The notes below the pieces were generated by a model. That model was given only the letters and a program-made list of their open reading frames with translations. It searched no databases and was not told the origin of the DNA. This document shows, piece after piece, positions 15,440-24,943 of a stretch of DNA of 64,000 bases (the first letter of the stretch is position 1; the number at the start of each line of letters is the position of its first letter). The stretch spans positions 20,526-84,525 of the forward strand of contig PMHV01000013.1 of NCBI GenBank assembly GCA_003156805.1, read 5' to 3'. Both the position numbers and the translations under genes were made by a program. This DNA is from Acidobacteriaceae bacterium. GTDB lineage: Bacteria; Acidobacteriota; Terriglobia; Terriglobales; Acidobacteriaceae.

Positions 15440-15728
15440 GCTTGGCCTGCTTGGCGCCGGACTCGAAAGCTTCCCAGTCACTCTTCTCAAACGCGCTGGC
15501 TAGCGTAATCGAGTTACGCTGATAGTCTGTATCCTGTGCCATCTGCGCGAAGGCCGCGTCAATCTCGGCCTCGGTCAGTCGGTGTACCTTCTCTTCAATT
15601 GCCTGGACCACAAATTCATTGAAGCTCGAGGCCTGCGACTGGACGAAGACGGTCTTTGCCCGCTCATACACGTGCCGCGGTAGCCGGACCGTCGTATTCT
15701 GATATTGCTTCCGGGCAGCTAGGGACAT
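15396..15728 (-). CDS. Ribbon-helix-helix antitoxin
   Basis: 110-aa partner of the downstream MazF-like toxin. Residues 10-48 (NTTVRLPRHVYERAKTV, then SFNEFVVQAIEEKV) have the pattern of a ribbon-helix-helix DNA-binding domain; the acidic and polar C-terminal half probably wraps the toxin. ATG 15728 has GGAGG about 8 nt upstream; the open frame extends much further 5', but that part only mirrors kdsC. TATGAT on the minus strand near 15757 may be the -10. Antitoxins of this type normally repress their own operon. Confidence 0.8.
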   Translation of the reverse strand: MSLAARKQYQNTTVRLPRHVYERAKTVFVQSQASSFNEFVVQAIEEKVHRLTEAEIDAAFAQMAQDTDYQRNSITLASAFEKSDWEAFESGAKQAKHDQPKTRTSKTRSW

Positions 15729-15818
15729 ATCTGTCCTCCATCTTACCGCCACGATCATATCACTTTCTCTATCGATTATGATGGCATTTATTCCATCTAG
15801 AATGCTAGAATTCCCGCA

Positions 15819-16454
15819 ATGGCCAAACTCTCCGCGCAAGCTCGCGCCCGCAAGATCAAGCTCCTCCTCTTCGACGTAGACGGCGTGCTCACCGACGGCA
15901 AGCTGTTCATCTTCCCCGCTCCCTCCGGATCGCAGCAGAGTGTGCTCCAGCAATCCGCACAGCACGGCGGCCAGGGCGGATTCGGCCTGCACAGCGAGAG
16001 CCTGATCGAGGCCAAAGGCTTCCACGCGCACGACGGCACCTCGATTTCGCTGGCCCGGCTCGGCGGCATCAAGACTGGGCTGATCACCAAGCGCATCTCG
16101 GAAACGGTCGCGCTTCGTGCCCGCGACTTGAAACTCGAATTCGTCTATCAAGGCGTGGATGACAAGCGCACCTGCTTCGACGAGGTCGTCAGAAAGGCAG
16201 GACTGAAGCCGGAAGAAGCCGCCTTCGTCGGCGACGATGTGATCGATCTGCCGGCGATGCGCGCCGGGGGCTTGGCCATCGCCGTGAAAAATGCCCGCGC
16301 CGAGGTGAAGAAAGAAGCGCACTACGTCACGCCTCACGGTGGCGGTGACGGCGCGCTTCGCGATGCCGTCGAGTTCATTCTCAAAGCGCAAGGCAAGTGG
16401 AAGCGAGTGGTGGAAGATTACATCGGCGAGAGAAGTCCGAAAAGAAGCTCTTAG
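15819..16454 (+). CDS. kdsC: KDO-8-phosphate phosphatase (KdsC-like HAD phosphatase)
   Basis: HAD-superfamily phosphatase that removes phosphate from KDO-8-P in CMP-KDO synthesis for LPS. Motif I is FDVDGVLTDG (Asp19 nucleophile, Asp21), and motif IV is VGDDVIDLPAM. At 211 aa it is longer than typical KdsC (about 175-190), because of a Ser/Gln/Gly-rich insert around residues 34-57 before the AKGFHAHDG motif, plus a basic C-terminal tail. Its partner step, kdsD, lies at 25.6 kb. The TAG stop sits inside the first unit of a heptamer repeat. YrbI-like nucleotide phosphatases are the main alternative. Confidence 0.85.
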   Translation: MAKLSAQARARKIKLLLFDVDGVLTDGKLFIFPAPSGSQQSVLQQSAQHGGQGGFGLHSESLIEAKGFHAHDGTSISLARLGGIKTGLITKRISETVALRARDLKLEFVYQGVDDKRTCFDEVVRKAGLKPEEAAFVGDDVIDLPAMRAGGLAIAVKNARAEVKKEAHYVTPHGGGDGALRDAVEFILKAQGKWKRVVEDYIGERSPKRSS

Positions 16455-16560
16455 CTGTTAGCCTTAGCTCTTAGCTCGTGCGCTTAACAAGAGAGTGCAG
16501 CCAGAGTTGGCCTTCGGTTTTTGTTTTCAGCTAAAGGCTAAGAGCTAACAGCTAAGAGCT
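16447..16560. repeat. Inverted pair of heptamer (TTAGCTC) repeat arrays
   Basis: 16447-16478 is a run of 7-bp units (TTAGCTC, TTAGCTG, one short unit) and 16529-16560 is a run of the complementary units (GAGCTAA, CAGCTAA). The two arms can pair over about 30 bp. The kdsC stop codon falls in the first unit. The rest of the gap to 16800 holds an imperfect hairpin (16570-16617) and no gene. Confidence 0.75.
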
Positions 16561-16801
16561 CATAGAAAACCCACCGGATGCTTGCTTGGGGCGTGCTCGG
16601 GTCAGCATCCGATGGGCTACCGTTTCTCCTTACTCACCCTGTTGTTTTCAGGAGTATTGAAGGCATTAAACCGCAGAACCCAGTGAAGTACCGTCTTTTT
16701 TTGTAAAGCTTTGTAAATTTCTTAAAGCTAAACTGTCTTCGCCACAGTGAATGGAGCAACCCCCGCAGGCGGATTAATGCTCTCTTCGCGAGAGAAGTAC
16801 G

Positions 16802-17614
16802 CTAGTCCGAAATCACCGGCGTCTTAGTGGCCATGAGCTCGGTGAATCGCGGATCTTTGCGCAATTGCGTGAACTCGGCATCTTTGTATACGTTATTAAG
16901 ATCCTTGTATCCCTCTTCCCTGGCCTTGCGCAGGTACTCGAGAGAACGGTCCGAGAGTCCCATCTTGGCGTACAACTTCGCCACGGTGTAGTTGTAGCGG
17001 GCGCGGTCCTCGGGACTGGGCAGTTGCGCCTGCACGCCGCCGCGCGAGGTTTGCTCGAACACCTCAGGATTGAGATCCAGCGCATGCTGATAGGCGGCAA
17101 CTGCCGATTCGAATTCCCGCTTGGAGAAATAGGCCGCGCCCAGGTTGCTGAAGAAAGACGCCGAGGAGCTGTCCTGCGCAATCGCTTTCTGATACTGCTT
17201 GATGGCGGCTCCGTATTTCTTGTCCTCGTAAAAAACTACGCCAAGATTGTTGTAAGCGTCGGCGTAGGCGTGGTCGGCTTTGAGGGCGCGCTCGAAGGTC
17301 TTTCGCGCCTCTTTATAGCGCTGCATGAGCAGTTCGGTGATGCCAATTTTATTGAACAGGCTGGCATCGCCGGGTTTCTTGGCCAGGGCCGCGTGATAGT
17401 AGTCGAGTGCGTCCAGATAGAGCTTCCCGGAGCGCAGGCGATCGCCCTGCTGTTCGAGATCGGCGGGAGTTGCATCGGGCGCCGGAGGATCGATGGCGCG
17501 CACCAGTGGCGGCGCGATTTGCACCTGCTCCGAATGGGAAACTTGCGCCAGTGCGGCAGTGGAAGAGATCACAACAAGAAGAATCAGGCAGGCCTTCCGG
17601 TAGGACATACGCAC
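16802..17614 (-). CDS. Exported TPR protein
   Basis: 270-aa protein with a signal peptide (about 1-23, ALAQ cleavage region) and four or five tetratricopeptide repeats between about residues 50 and 235. Repeats include YLDALDYYHAALAKKPGDAS, YKEARKTFERALKADHAYAD and KYGAAIKQYQKAIAQDSSSA. TPR proteins are assembly scaffolds; no enzymatic motif is present, so the partner is unknown. It is a single gene on the minus strand with no obvious operon mates. Confidence 0.85.
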   Translation of the reverse strand: MRMSYRKACLILLVVISSTAALAQVSHSEQVQIAPPLVRAIDPPAPDATPADLEQQGDRLRSGKLYLDALDYYHAALAKKPGDASLFNKIGITELLMQRYKEARKTFERALKADHAYADAYNNLGVVFYEDKKYGAAIKQYQKAIAQDSSSASFFSNLGAAYFSKREFESAVAAYQHALDLNPEVFEQTSRGGVQAQLPSPEDRARYNYTVAKLYAKMGLSDRSLEYLRKAREEGYKDLNNVYKDAEFTQLRKDPRFTELMATKTPVISD

Positions 17615-17702
17615 CTCAAGGCGACCAGTTCCGACGAGGGTATTCTGCCACAGTTCTCTCCGGTCGGCGAAGAAATCTGGGTCTGCGTGCCAAGGCGAAA
17701 GA

Positions 17703-17776
17703 ACTGACCTCGGACCTCAGACCTTAGACCTCAGACCTCAGCAAGGCGGGTTCGCTGAGGTCTGAGGTCCGGGGTC
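17703..17776. repeat. Heptamer (TCRGACC) repeat array forming a hairpin
   Basis: Seven-base units TCGGACC, TCAGACC and TTAGACC run rightward, then turn into their complements. A 15-bp perfect stem (17728-17742 with 17754-17768) closes an 11-nt loop. Same family as the arrays at 31205 and 61547. Confidence 0.75.
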
Positions 17777-18050
17777 CGACGCCGCTTTACCGAACTAATA
17801 GGGCTGTGGATTTCAAGCTGGGCTGTACCCCCTCCCCCTTTTTGCATAATCTTTGGAATCATCGAGTTAGAGCGAAATTCCCCGCAAAATACGGTTTTCA
17901 AAGAACTTAGGTACTAAACTCCTTTGAATCAATGACTTATGGACGCGGCGAGCTGGCTTGTGCCAACCGTCACGGCCTCGACCATCATCGCGCAACTTCG
18001 ATGGGGGCGCAAGGTCAGATGTCACAACATGGGTGTGGAAAAGTGAAAGT

Positions 18051-18083
18051 CAAAAACCCCGTTCAAGCGGAGATTGGACGGGG
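18051..18083 (-). terminator. Intrinsic terminator, minus strand
   Basis: CCCCGTTCAA pairs with TTGGACGGGG (18057-18083, one G-U pair), and on the minus strand the stem is followed by TTTTTG. It would end transcripts reading leftward from the PBP gene, about 310 bp downstream of its stop. Confidence 0.6.
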
Positions 18084-18174
18084 CACACTCGATTCGGTTT
18101 AGGCCGGACCAGCCGCCTTCGCGCGGGAGGGCGGTAAGATGAGGCAGGCTCAGTGGTGGAGAGACAACTGAAAG

Positions 18175-18213
18175 GCCGCACTTCTCGCAAAAAGACGCGA
18201 GAAATGGGGCACC
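18175..18213. repeat. Dispersed hairpin repeat, copy 1
   Basis: The complement of this 39-nt segment is almost the same as 41652-41689; one T is inserted and one base differs. It contains TTCTCGC/GCGAGAA arms. The rest of the 17.8-18.4 kb gap has no gene. Confidence 0.7.
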
Positions 18214-18341
18214 CGAATTCTACTCATTCCCCCAGATCTGGGCCACCCGCCTCATCGTTTTGCGTTTTTTGCGAGGGCCCAGCCAGCCCCGGCGCCGCGT
18301 CGGTCTGCGCACAAAATCCCCTTTTGCTTCGCTCAAGGCTA

Positions 18342-18386
18342 GCGGGCTATCGCCCGCCATCGGGCCGGCGGGACGCCGGCGCTACG
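18342..18386. repeat. REP-like double palindrome
   Basis: Two adjacent hairpins, GCGGGC-TATC-GCCCGC and GCCGGC-GGGAC-GCCGGC, followed by GCTACG, immediately downstream of the PBP gene end. Related elements lie at 13620-13670 and 25307-25342. Confidence 0.65.
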
Positions 18387-18391
18387 AACGA

Positions 18392-20956
18392 TCATTGCGG
18401 CGCGGTCGGGGCCTGGTCTGGCGGTTTGGGCGGCGGCGTTGGCGATTTGTCGTCCTTGAAGATGCCGGCTATCTTGCCGAAGAAGGTTTTCTTCTTCTGG
18501 GGATCGGGCTGGCCGTCAGGACCGTTCACCGCTTGCGGCGACCCGGGCGGCGGCAGCACTTTTTCGCCGCTGCCGAAGATGCGGGAGAAGATGCCGGCTG
18601 CGCCGTTTTGCTGGTCGCAGGTCTCGCGGGGTTCGGTGCCCGCGACAAACGCCGACACATAATCGTCCGGGCAAGTGGGCGTGGCCAGGCGGTTGGTGGC
18701 CTTATCGAGTTGCACATCGACGACGCCGGTGGGCTGCAAGAACTCTTTCATGTCGGAGTACTGCGGCAGCAGCGCGGCCTTCTTCATGAATTCGGTCCAG
18801 ATGGGCGCGGCGGTCTGGGCTCCGCTGAGGCGCAGATCACTGTAGTCGTCATAGCCCACCCAAACGATGCAGAGCAAGTTCGAGGTGTAGCCGGCGAACC
18901 AGCCGTCGTGCGAGCTGCCTGTCTTGCCGGCGGCGGGCGGCGTGAAGCCGCGCAGGCGAACCGCGGTATAGCCGAGGCCGTTGTTGATCACGCCTTCCAT
19001 CATGTTGGTCATGATGTAGGCGATGCGGGGATCGAGAACCGGGCGCTGGTCGGTTTTGAAATTCGCCAGCACGTCGCCTTTGGCGTTGCGCACGGAGTTG
19101 ACGAGGACCGGCGAAATGCGCTCGCCGTTGTTGGCGAATGACGTGTAAGCTCCGGCCATATCGAGGGGCGCGGCGTCGTAGGAACCGAGGGCCATGGCCG
19201 GCGTTGCCTTTACCGACGTGATGCCGGCCGACTTCGCCAGCTCGGCGACTTTGTCATAGCCGACTTCCTCCGCGAGTTTCACGGTGGCGTTGTTCAGCGA
19301 CATGGCCAGCGCGTAGCGCAGCGTGACATCGCCGTGGTATTCCTCTTTGTAGTTGCGCGGCTCATAGATCTGGTCTCCGTATGCGAAGCTGGAAGGCGCA
19401 TCGGTCACGGTGGAGGCCGGGGTGATGACCGTGGGCGAACCGTCGAGCGCGGTGTTCATGGCCGCGGCGTAGACAAACGGCTTGAAAATGGAGCCGGTGG
19501 GGCGCTTCGAAAGAGCGTGGTTCAACTGGCTCCAGCCGTAATCGCGTCCGCCGACCAGTGCGAGGATGGCGCCGGTGTGCGGGTCGAGCGCCACCAGAGC
19601 CACTTGCGCCTGCGGACCTGGCGTGACTTGCGTCTCAATTTTTTTGCCGACCTTTATGCGCTTGGTGCGCAGTTTGGTGACCTGCTCATCCACCAACTTG
19701 ATTCCGGTTTCGACGGCTTGCGCCGCCGCTTTCTGAAGGTCGGGATCGAGCGTGGTGTAAATCCGGTAGGACTGATCGTTCAAATCATGCTCGCTGAACC
19801 TGTTGATTAGAGTGTCGCGCACCATATCGACGAAATAGGGAGCGTCGCTGGCCTCGACGTTGGGCGGGGCCAGCTTCAGCGGTACGGCCTTGGCTTTTTC
19901 CGCCTGTTGGCGCGTGATGGCGTGGGTATCGACCATCGAATCCAGAACCAGATTCCGGCGCTCGAGCGCTCGCTCGGGATGCCGGTAAGGAGAAAGATAG
20001 CTGGGCCGCTGAATGATTCCCGCCAGCAATGCGGCTTCGGGCAAGGTGATGTCCTTGAGATCTTTGTTGAAGTAGGCGCGGCACGCCTCGGCAAAACCGC
20101 TGATGGCGAACGACCCGCGCTGTCCGAGGGGCACCCAGTTGGCATAGAACTCGAAAATCTGCTGTTTGCTGAATTTCTCTTCCATCTCTTCGGCAATCAG
20201 CATCTCGGTGACTTTCCGCTTCACGGTTTTTTCCGGCGTCAGGAAAAAGCCGCGCGAAAGCTGCATGGTGATGGTGGACCCGCCCTGCTCGTGGCGCTGG
20301 CGCATAAAGTCGATCCAGGCCGCTTCGAACACGCGCAGGAAATTCACTCCGCCGTGCTCGAAAAAGCGCCGGTCCTCGATGGCCAGGACCGAATCGACCA
20401 TCACCTTGGGAATCTCGTTGTATTTCACAACTTGCCGCTTGGAGCGCTGCTCCGAGTCGAACAAAGCAGTGATGAGCTGGGGCTCCAGTTCGTAGGCGGA
20501 GAGTTCATTGCCCTTGCTGGTGATCCGGTCGACCTGTCCGCCGCGAATAGTAATGAGGGCCGCTTCCGGGCTGTGATAGGACTCGGAGCCGGGGGTAATC
20601 TCAATGCCATCGCTGACCATCCGGAAACTGCCTAGCAGCGATTCGCCGTCTTCGTCCGAATATCCGGCGCGGCGCAGCAGGGCCGCGATTTCTTTCGCAT
20701 CCAGCTTATCGCCGTCGCGCACGGTCCGCGGAATGGCGTAGATCTTGGCCGAATTGCTGAATACCGGCGTCCGGAAGCGCTGCGCGATGATGCGGTCGTA
20801 TTTGATGTAAAAGTAAGAAAACACGCCGGTGGCTGTGAGCGCGACCACCAGGAAGAAAAGCAGGGCGGCGCGCAACACCGGGTCGCGCGGCAAACCGCGC
20901 CTCCACTGTCCGCCCTTTTGGCCCTTCGTCTTCGGAATCTTGATCTTGATGGACAC
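18392..20956 (-). CDS. Class A penicillin-binding protein (bifunctional PG synthase)
   Basis: Inner-membrane peptidoglycan synthase of 854 aa. A basic cytoplasmic tail and one TM segment (about 29-50) lead to a UB2H-like region (about 60-155). The GT51 glycosyltransferase domain has the catalytic Glu194 in EDRRFFEHGG and GGSTITMQLSR at 225-235. The transpeptidase domain carries SxxK at 489-492 (GSIFK), SLN at 553-555 and KTG at 678-680, so both activities should be intact. The Pro-rich tail after about 800 is not needed for catalysis. The N-terminal architecture resembles PBP1b; I leave the symbol blank. Confidence 0.95.
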   Translation of the reverse strand: MSIKIKIPKTKGQKGGQWRRGLPRDPVLRAALLFFLVVALTATGVFSYFYIKYDRIIAQRFRTPVFSNSAKIYAIPRTVRDGDKLDAKEIAALLRRAGYSDEDGESLLGSFRMVSDGIEITPGSESYHSPEAALITIRGGQVDRITSKGNELSAYELEPQLITALFDSEQRSKRQVVKYNEIPKVMVDSVLAIEDRRFFEHGGVNFLRVFEAAWIDFMRQRHEQGGSTITMQLSRGFFLTPEKTVKRKVTEMLIAEEMEEKFSKQQIFEFYANWVPLGQRGSFAISGFAEACRAYFNKDLKDITLPEAALLAGIIQRPSYLSPYRHPERALERRNLVLDSMVDTHAITRQQAEKAKAVPLKLAPPNVEASDAPYFVDMVRDTLINRFSEHDLNDQSYRIYTTLDPDLQKAAAQAVETGIKLVDEQVTKLRTKRIKVGKKIETQVTPGPQAQVALVALDPHTGAILALVGGRDYGWSQLNHALSKRPTGSIFKPFVYAAAMNTALDGSPTVITPASTVTDAPSSFAYGDQIYEPRNYKEEYHGDVTLRYALAMSLNNATVKLAEEVGYDKVAELAKSAGITSVKATPAMALGSYDAAPLDMAGAYTSFANNGERISPVLVNSVRNAKGDVLANFKTDQRPVLDPRIAYIMTNMMEGVINNGLGYTAVRLRGFTPPAAGKTGSSHDGWFAGYTSNLLCIVWVGYDDYSDLRLSGAQTAAPIWTEFMKKAALLPQYSDMKEFLQPTGVVDVQLDKATNRLATPTCPDDYVSAFVAGTEPRETCDQQNGAAGIFSRIFGSGEKVLPPPGSPQAVNGPDGQPDPQKKKTFFGKIAGIFKDDKSPTPPPKPPDQAPTAPQ

Positions 20957-21130
20957 AGTTTCGACTCAGGCCCGGCGAAAACCCTCTGGTGATCAGACGT
21001 TGGCGAACCGGAAAAGGTTTGACGACGTTACCGTTCTCTCTTCTCGACTCTTCTCGCGCAGCCATTTCCCGGCTAACCGATCAAACCCCATGAACGATAG
21101 CAGCGGCGCTCTTATTGTACCGCTCCGCCC

Positions 21131-21167
21131 GCAAACAGAAAGAGACCCGCAGTTCATGCGGGTCTCT
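21131..21167 (-). terminator. Terminator of the propeller lipoprotein gene
   Basis: AGAGACCCGCA pairs with TGCGGGTCTCT (21141-21167, 5-nt loop); on the minus strand it is followed by TTCTGTTTG. It lies about 50 nt past the stop of the gene at 21215. Confidence 0.7.
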
Positions 21168-21214
21168 AAGCCGTCAACAAATATCATCAACACGGGTCGC
21201 TGCCGCTGCGCTCT

Positions 21215-22459
21215 TTAGGGCGCGTCTGCGATCGCTATGGGGCCAAATCCTTCCACAATGCTTCCGTCCCCGGTCAACTGTCCCGCGCTGGACACTTGGT
21301 AGGCAGTCAGGGTGGTTGCATTTATTACGAAGAGGTAGTTCCCGCTTTGGTCAAATTCCCCCCCCGATCCAAGGAAATCGAGGAATGGGGAACCTGATAC
21401 GGGCGTAAGCGCTCCCGTGCTCGGATTCAATTGATAACCTTCAATCGGATTGAACGTTCCGTCCGTCAACAAGGAGAAGGAGTATAGCAGTACTCCCCCG
21501 GGGTTCGACTGTAGTGCGATGCTATAAGGGGAATACAGAGTGGTGAATGGCGATCCTGGTACCGGCGAGATCGCGCCCGCGTTGCTCCCCGTCGGTTGGA
21601 TGGCGAACACGTATAAATGGGCGTCCGCGCCATTGATCCCGGAGGTGGTGCCAATCAAATACCTCCCTGACGCGTCGCCTACAACCTCCGCCATCGGATA
21701 GACAAACGGACTGCCAACGACCGCGGTTAGCGTGCCGCTGCCGCCGATGCTGTAGGCACCGATCTCCACGGGAGACTCGCTGCTTGCCAAAGCCAGCACG
21801 TACAGATAGTCTCCCTGGCCATCCGTCGTCATACCTCCCGGCGCAAATGGAATCGAGAAAGGGGACCCGGCCACTTGAGTTAATGCCCCATCGACCCCGA
21901 TCTGCATTGCGTAAACCGTGGATTCGCCCAGGTAGGCACCCGCATCAGCCCTAAATAGCATCGTCCCAGCTGGATTGGTCGCCATGCTGCCTAAAATGGC
22001 GCCGGTCCAACCCGGTAATGTGAAGGGGCTCCCACTGATCGGAGTCAGATTTCCAGTCGAGTCGATCGACCAGCCATAAATCTGGCTATACAGGCCGGTC
22101 CCATAGAACGCGCCGTACAAATATTTGCCTTGGGCTACGATCAACTCGCCCCCTCCGGATGTCGGCGCGGTCGCCACTGTGTAGTTGAGCGTAGGATAGA
22201 TGTTTGTCGCGGCTGCGCTGAATGTAAATCCCGAAATTCCCGCCGTGCCGCTTACGCCTGAAAAAGCGAAAGCCGTTGGGGTGCCAGTGCTCCCGCTTCC
22301 GCCGGTGCCGCCAGTGCCCGAGATTCCCGTTCCCGACGACGTGCAACTGGAAGCGCCAAAGTTGGCGCCACTGCTGCAGTTGTAATGACCGCAACCGGCA
22401 AGCTCTATCATCGCCAGTGCAACCATCAGCATTAATACTGCCCGGACTCGCATCCTCAT
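21215..22459 (-). CDS. Beta-propeller lipoprotein (lactonase/YVTN-like)
   Basis: 414-aa lipoprotein: the lipobox LAGC at about 20-23 directs lipidation. A Gly/Ser/Thr-rich linker follows, then repeated blades with the pattern GNLTPISGSPFTLP, GALTQVAGSPFSIP and GALTPVSGSPFLDF, typical of the 6-phosphogluconolactonase-like seven-bladed propellers common in acidobacteria. No catalytic assignment is justified; such proteins are often annotated as lactonases by fold only. ATG 22459 follows GGAGG at a spacing of 6. Confidence 0.85.
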   Translation of the reverse strand: MRMRVRAVLMLMVALAMIELAGCGHYNCSSGANFGASSCTSSGTGISGTGGTGGSGSTGTPTAFAFSGVSGTAGISGFTFSAAATNIYPTLNYTVATAPTSGGGELIVAQGKYLYGAFYGTGLYSQIYGWSIDSTGNLTPISGSPFTLPGWTGAILGSMATNPAGTMLFRADAGAYLGESTVYAMQIGVDGALTQVAGSPFSIPFAPGGMTTDGQGDYLYVLALASSESPVEIGAYSIGGSGTLTAVVGSPFVYPMAEVVGDASGRYLIGTTSGINGADAHLYVFAIQPTGSNAGAISPVPGSPFTTLYSPYSIALQSNPGGVLLYSFSLLTDGTFNPIEGYQLNPSTGALTPVSGSPFLDFLGSGGEFDQSGNYLFVINATTLTAYQVSSAGQLTGDGSIVEGFGPIAIADAP

Positions 22460-22769
22460 GAACCGCCTCCACCGAAACTTCTCTCTAAGCTGCGCGATAA
22501 CTTCGCCTGTCTGGATTCCCGTTCGAATGCACGGCTCGATTGTTCTTCAAGAGCCGGGCGCTCCTTGCGAACGTAAGAAGACTCTTACTCAAGCCGATAC
22601 TAGGGGGGAAGGTAATAGGTTGACAACGTTACGAATGTCACTGGCGCACCGGACAAGTCAGCCTTGCACAAAAGGGAAATGGCAAAACGGGAAAGCGCAG
22701 GGGCGGGGACAGACTTCAGGTGGGCTGCACGGGAGCGATCAAGGCCGAGAGACAAATCGGGCTTGCGAG
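22460..22769. other. Intergenic region without recognised features
   Basis: About 310 bases upstream of the propeller lipoprotein. It should contain that gene's promoter, but no clear -35/-10 pair, hairpin or coding frame was found. Confidence 0.5.
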
Positions 22770-23126
22770 CTAGAAGCCTCTGTTCCCGCTGGAAGGACTG
22801 AAGTGCATGTCGAAGGAATAACCCGGCAGGTTCACTGTGACCGAATAATCCGCCGCCACATATGCCCCAGGCGAACCGGGAGTGTTGATGCGCTCTATCG
22901 TCACCTGTTTGGCCTCGATCGGCAGGCCGCGATCTTTGGCCTTGCGCACCACATCGTTGCGGATATCTTCATCGGTCTCGTGCGGATTGGCGCCCGCCAG
23001 CATAGCCACGTTCCGCAGATCATCCTGAAAGCTGTAATTGGAGAGAAGCGGTGGGGCAATCTGGAAGCAGCACACCACCACAGCCACGATCGCGACAAAA
23101 CCAACCACTGCCTTCACGGTTCCCAT
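22770..23126 (-). CDS. Small single-pass membrane protein (DUF4845-like)
   Basis: 118 aa with an N-terminal membrane anchor (about 5-28, VKAVVGFVAIVAVVVCC...) and a small alpha/beta outer domain. The layout (anchor, NYSFQDDLRNVAML, then beta strands ending in DMHFSP) resembles DUF4845 proteins found next to lepB in other bacteria. It follows proS with a 40-nt gap on the same strand. Function unknown. Confidence 0.65.
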   Translation of the reverse strand: MGTVKAVVGFVAIVAVVVCCFQIAPPLLSNYSFQDDLRNVAMLAGANPHETDEDIRNDVVRKAKDRGLPIEAKQVTIERINTPGSPGAYVAADYSVTVNLPGYSFDMHFSPSSGNRGF

Positions 23127-23166
23127 AAGCTGAACACTGCGCCGAGAGCCAATCCCGGCGCAACTC

Positions 23167-24936
23167 TCAGGCCTTGGCTCGCAGCAACTCCTGGAAAAAT
23201 TCCTCTATCGCGGTGATCGTAACATCGCGCACTTCGCGAGTCGAGCGTAGAACCACTTCGACAGTACCTTCGGTAACCTTCTTTCCCACGGTGACACGAA
23301 AGGGTATGCCCACTAAATCGGCATCCTTGAATTTGACTCCAGGCCGCTCGTCGCGATCATCGAGAATCACATCGAATCCGGCGGCTTCCAGCCGCGCTCC
23401 AATGTCGAGCGCGGCTTTCAGCAGACTCTCGTCCTTCACGTTCGTGGGAGTCACGACGATCTCGAACGGCGCAATCGACGGCGGCAGCCAGAAGCCGTTT
23501 TCGTCGTTGCTCTGCTCCACCGCCGCGGTCAGGATGCGCTCAATGCCAATCCCATAACTGCCCATGATCGGCGTAACTTCCTTGCCATTCTTGTCGAGAA
23601 CGCGCGCGCCCATCGACTCCGAATAGCGGTAACCCAGCTTGAAGATGTGTCCGATCTCCACCGCGGTATCGATGCGCAAAACCTTCCCGCAGTTTGGACA
23701 TGCCTCGCCCGCAGTTACACTGCGCAAATCGGCATAGGCCGTGGGATGAAAGTCCTTCCCCGGCGTGAGATTCTTGGCGTGATAATCCTCCTTATTCGCG
23801 CCCGCGATCAGATTCGCACGGCCTTCCAGAGCCTTGTCGACGAGAAGCGCGGGAAGCGCCGCATCTTTCTTCAGGTCTTTCGCCCACTCAATCCCAATCG
23901 GCCCCAAATATCCCGCCGGAGACTTGAACAAGGCCTTGATCTCCGCTTCTTCCATGGGCCGCATCGCAACTCCCACGGCGCCGTTAAGCTTGGCTTCGTT
24001 CAGTTGATGATCGCCTCGCATCAGCACCACAATCGCCCGCGCCTTCGTCTTCCCGATCTTCTCATCCTTCTCTTCCGCCATCAGGGCCAACGTCTTTATC
24101 TTGTTCTTCGGCGAGACACCGAGAAATCGCGCCACATCTTCAATCGTCTTCTGCCCCGGAGTGTGCACTTCAAGCGGCTTGCCGTCGCCTTCAGGCTTCA
24201 AATCTTCCACCGCCTCCAGCTTCGACGTGGCTTTCTCCATGTTCGCCGCGTAGTTGCAGCCGTCGCAGCTCACAATCTGATCTTCACCGGCGGGCGTGCG
24301 TACCATGAACTCGTGCGATTCCTTTCCGCCCATCGCGCCGGAATCCGCCTCGACCACCATGTACTTCAATCCGCAGCGGTCGAAGATGCGGCAATAGGTG
24401 TCGTAATGTTTCTTGTAAGAAGCATCCAGCCCGGCCGCGTCGATGTCGAACGAGTACGCGTCTTTCATCATGAATTGCCGCACCCGCAGCAGCCCGGACT
24501 TGGGTCGCGGCTCGTCGCGAAACTTCGTAGCAATCTGGTACCAGATCTGCGGCAACTGTTTGTAGCTGCGCAGTTCCTTGCGCGCGATCTCGGTCATAAC
24601 TTCTTCTTCGGTCATGCCCAGGCACATGTCGGCGCCCTTGCGGTCTTTCAGGCGAAACAGGTTGTCGCCCATCAAAGCCCAGCGCCCGCTAGCCTCCCAA
24701 ATCTCGCGCGGATGCAGCGCCGGCAGAAAAAACTCCTGCCCGATCCGGTCCATCTCCTCGCGCACGATGCCCATGATCTTATTGAACGAGCGGTTGCCCA
24801 GAAAAAGATACGAGTAAATCCCCGCCGCCAACTGCCGAATGTAGCCCGCCCGCACCAGAAACTTGTGGCTGGCCACTTCAGCGTCCGCGGGAGCTTCGCG
24901 CAGGGTGGGAATAAAGAGTTGTGACCAACGATGCAT
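23167..24936 (-). CDS. proS: Prolyl-tRNA synthetase (bacterial type)
   Basis: Class II aminoacyl-tRNA synthetase charging tRNA-Pro, 589 aa. Motif 1 begins at [24 protein letters not shown]; motif 2 is [19 protein letters not shown]; motif 3 lies in [11 protein letters not shown]. The INS (YbaK-like) editing domain, which clears Ala-tRNA-Pro, sits between motifs 2 and 3 (about 230-390), and the C-terminal anticodon-binding domain ends the protein. ATG 24936 gives the conserved [16 protein letters not shown] start; the frame extends 38 codons upstream through a heptamer repeat and is not used. Probably co-transcribed with the downstream DUF4845-like gene. Confidence 0.97.
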   Translation of the reverse strand: MHRWSQLFIPTLREAPADAEVASHKFLVRAGYIRQLAAGIYSYLFLGNRSFNKIMGIVREEMDRIGQEFFLPALHPREIWEASGRWALMGDNLFRLKDRKGADMCLGMTEEEVMTEIARKELRSYKQLPQIWYQIATKFRDEPRPKSGLLRVRQFMMKDAYSFDIDAAGLDASYKKHYDTYCRIFDRCGLKYMVVEADSGAMGGKESHEFMVRTPAGEDQIVSCDGCNYAANMEKATSKLEAVEDLKPEGDGKPLEVHTPGQKTIEDVARFLGVSPKNKIKTLALMAEEKDEKIGKTKARAIVVLMRGDHQLNEAKLNGAVGVAMRPMEEAEIKALFKSPAGYLGPIGIEWAKDLKKDAALPALLVDKALEGRANLIAGANKEDYHAKNLTPGKDFHPTAYADLRSVTAGEACPNCGKVLRIDTAVEIGHIFKLGYRYSESMGARVLDKNGKEVTPIMGSYGIGIERILTAAVEQSNDENGFWLPPSIAPFEIVVTPTNVKDESLLKAALDIGARLEAAGFDVILDDRDERPGVKFKDADLVGIPFRVTVGKKVTEGTVEVVLRSTREVRDVTITAIEEFFQELLRAKA

Positions 24937-24943
24937 AGAGTTT

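Noticed and set aside
15729-16391. Long N-terminal extension of the RHH antitoxin frame
   Set aside because: It only mirrors kdsC on the other strand; the ribosome-binding site and fold start at 15728.
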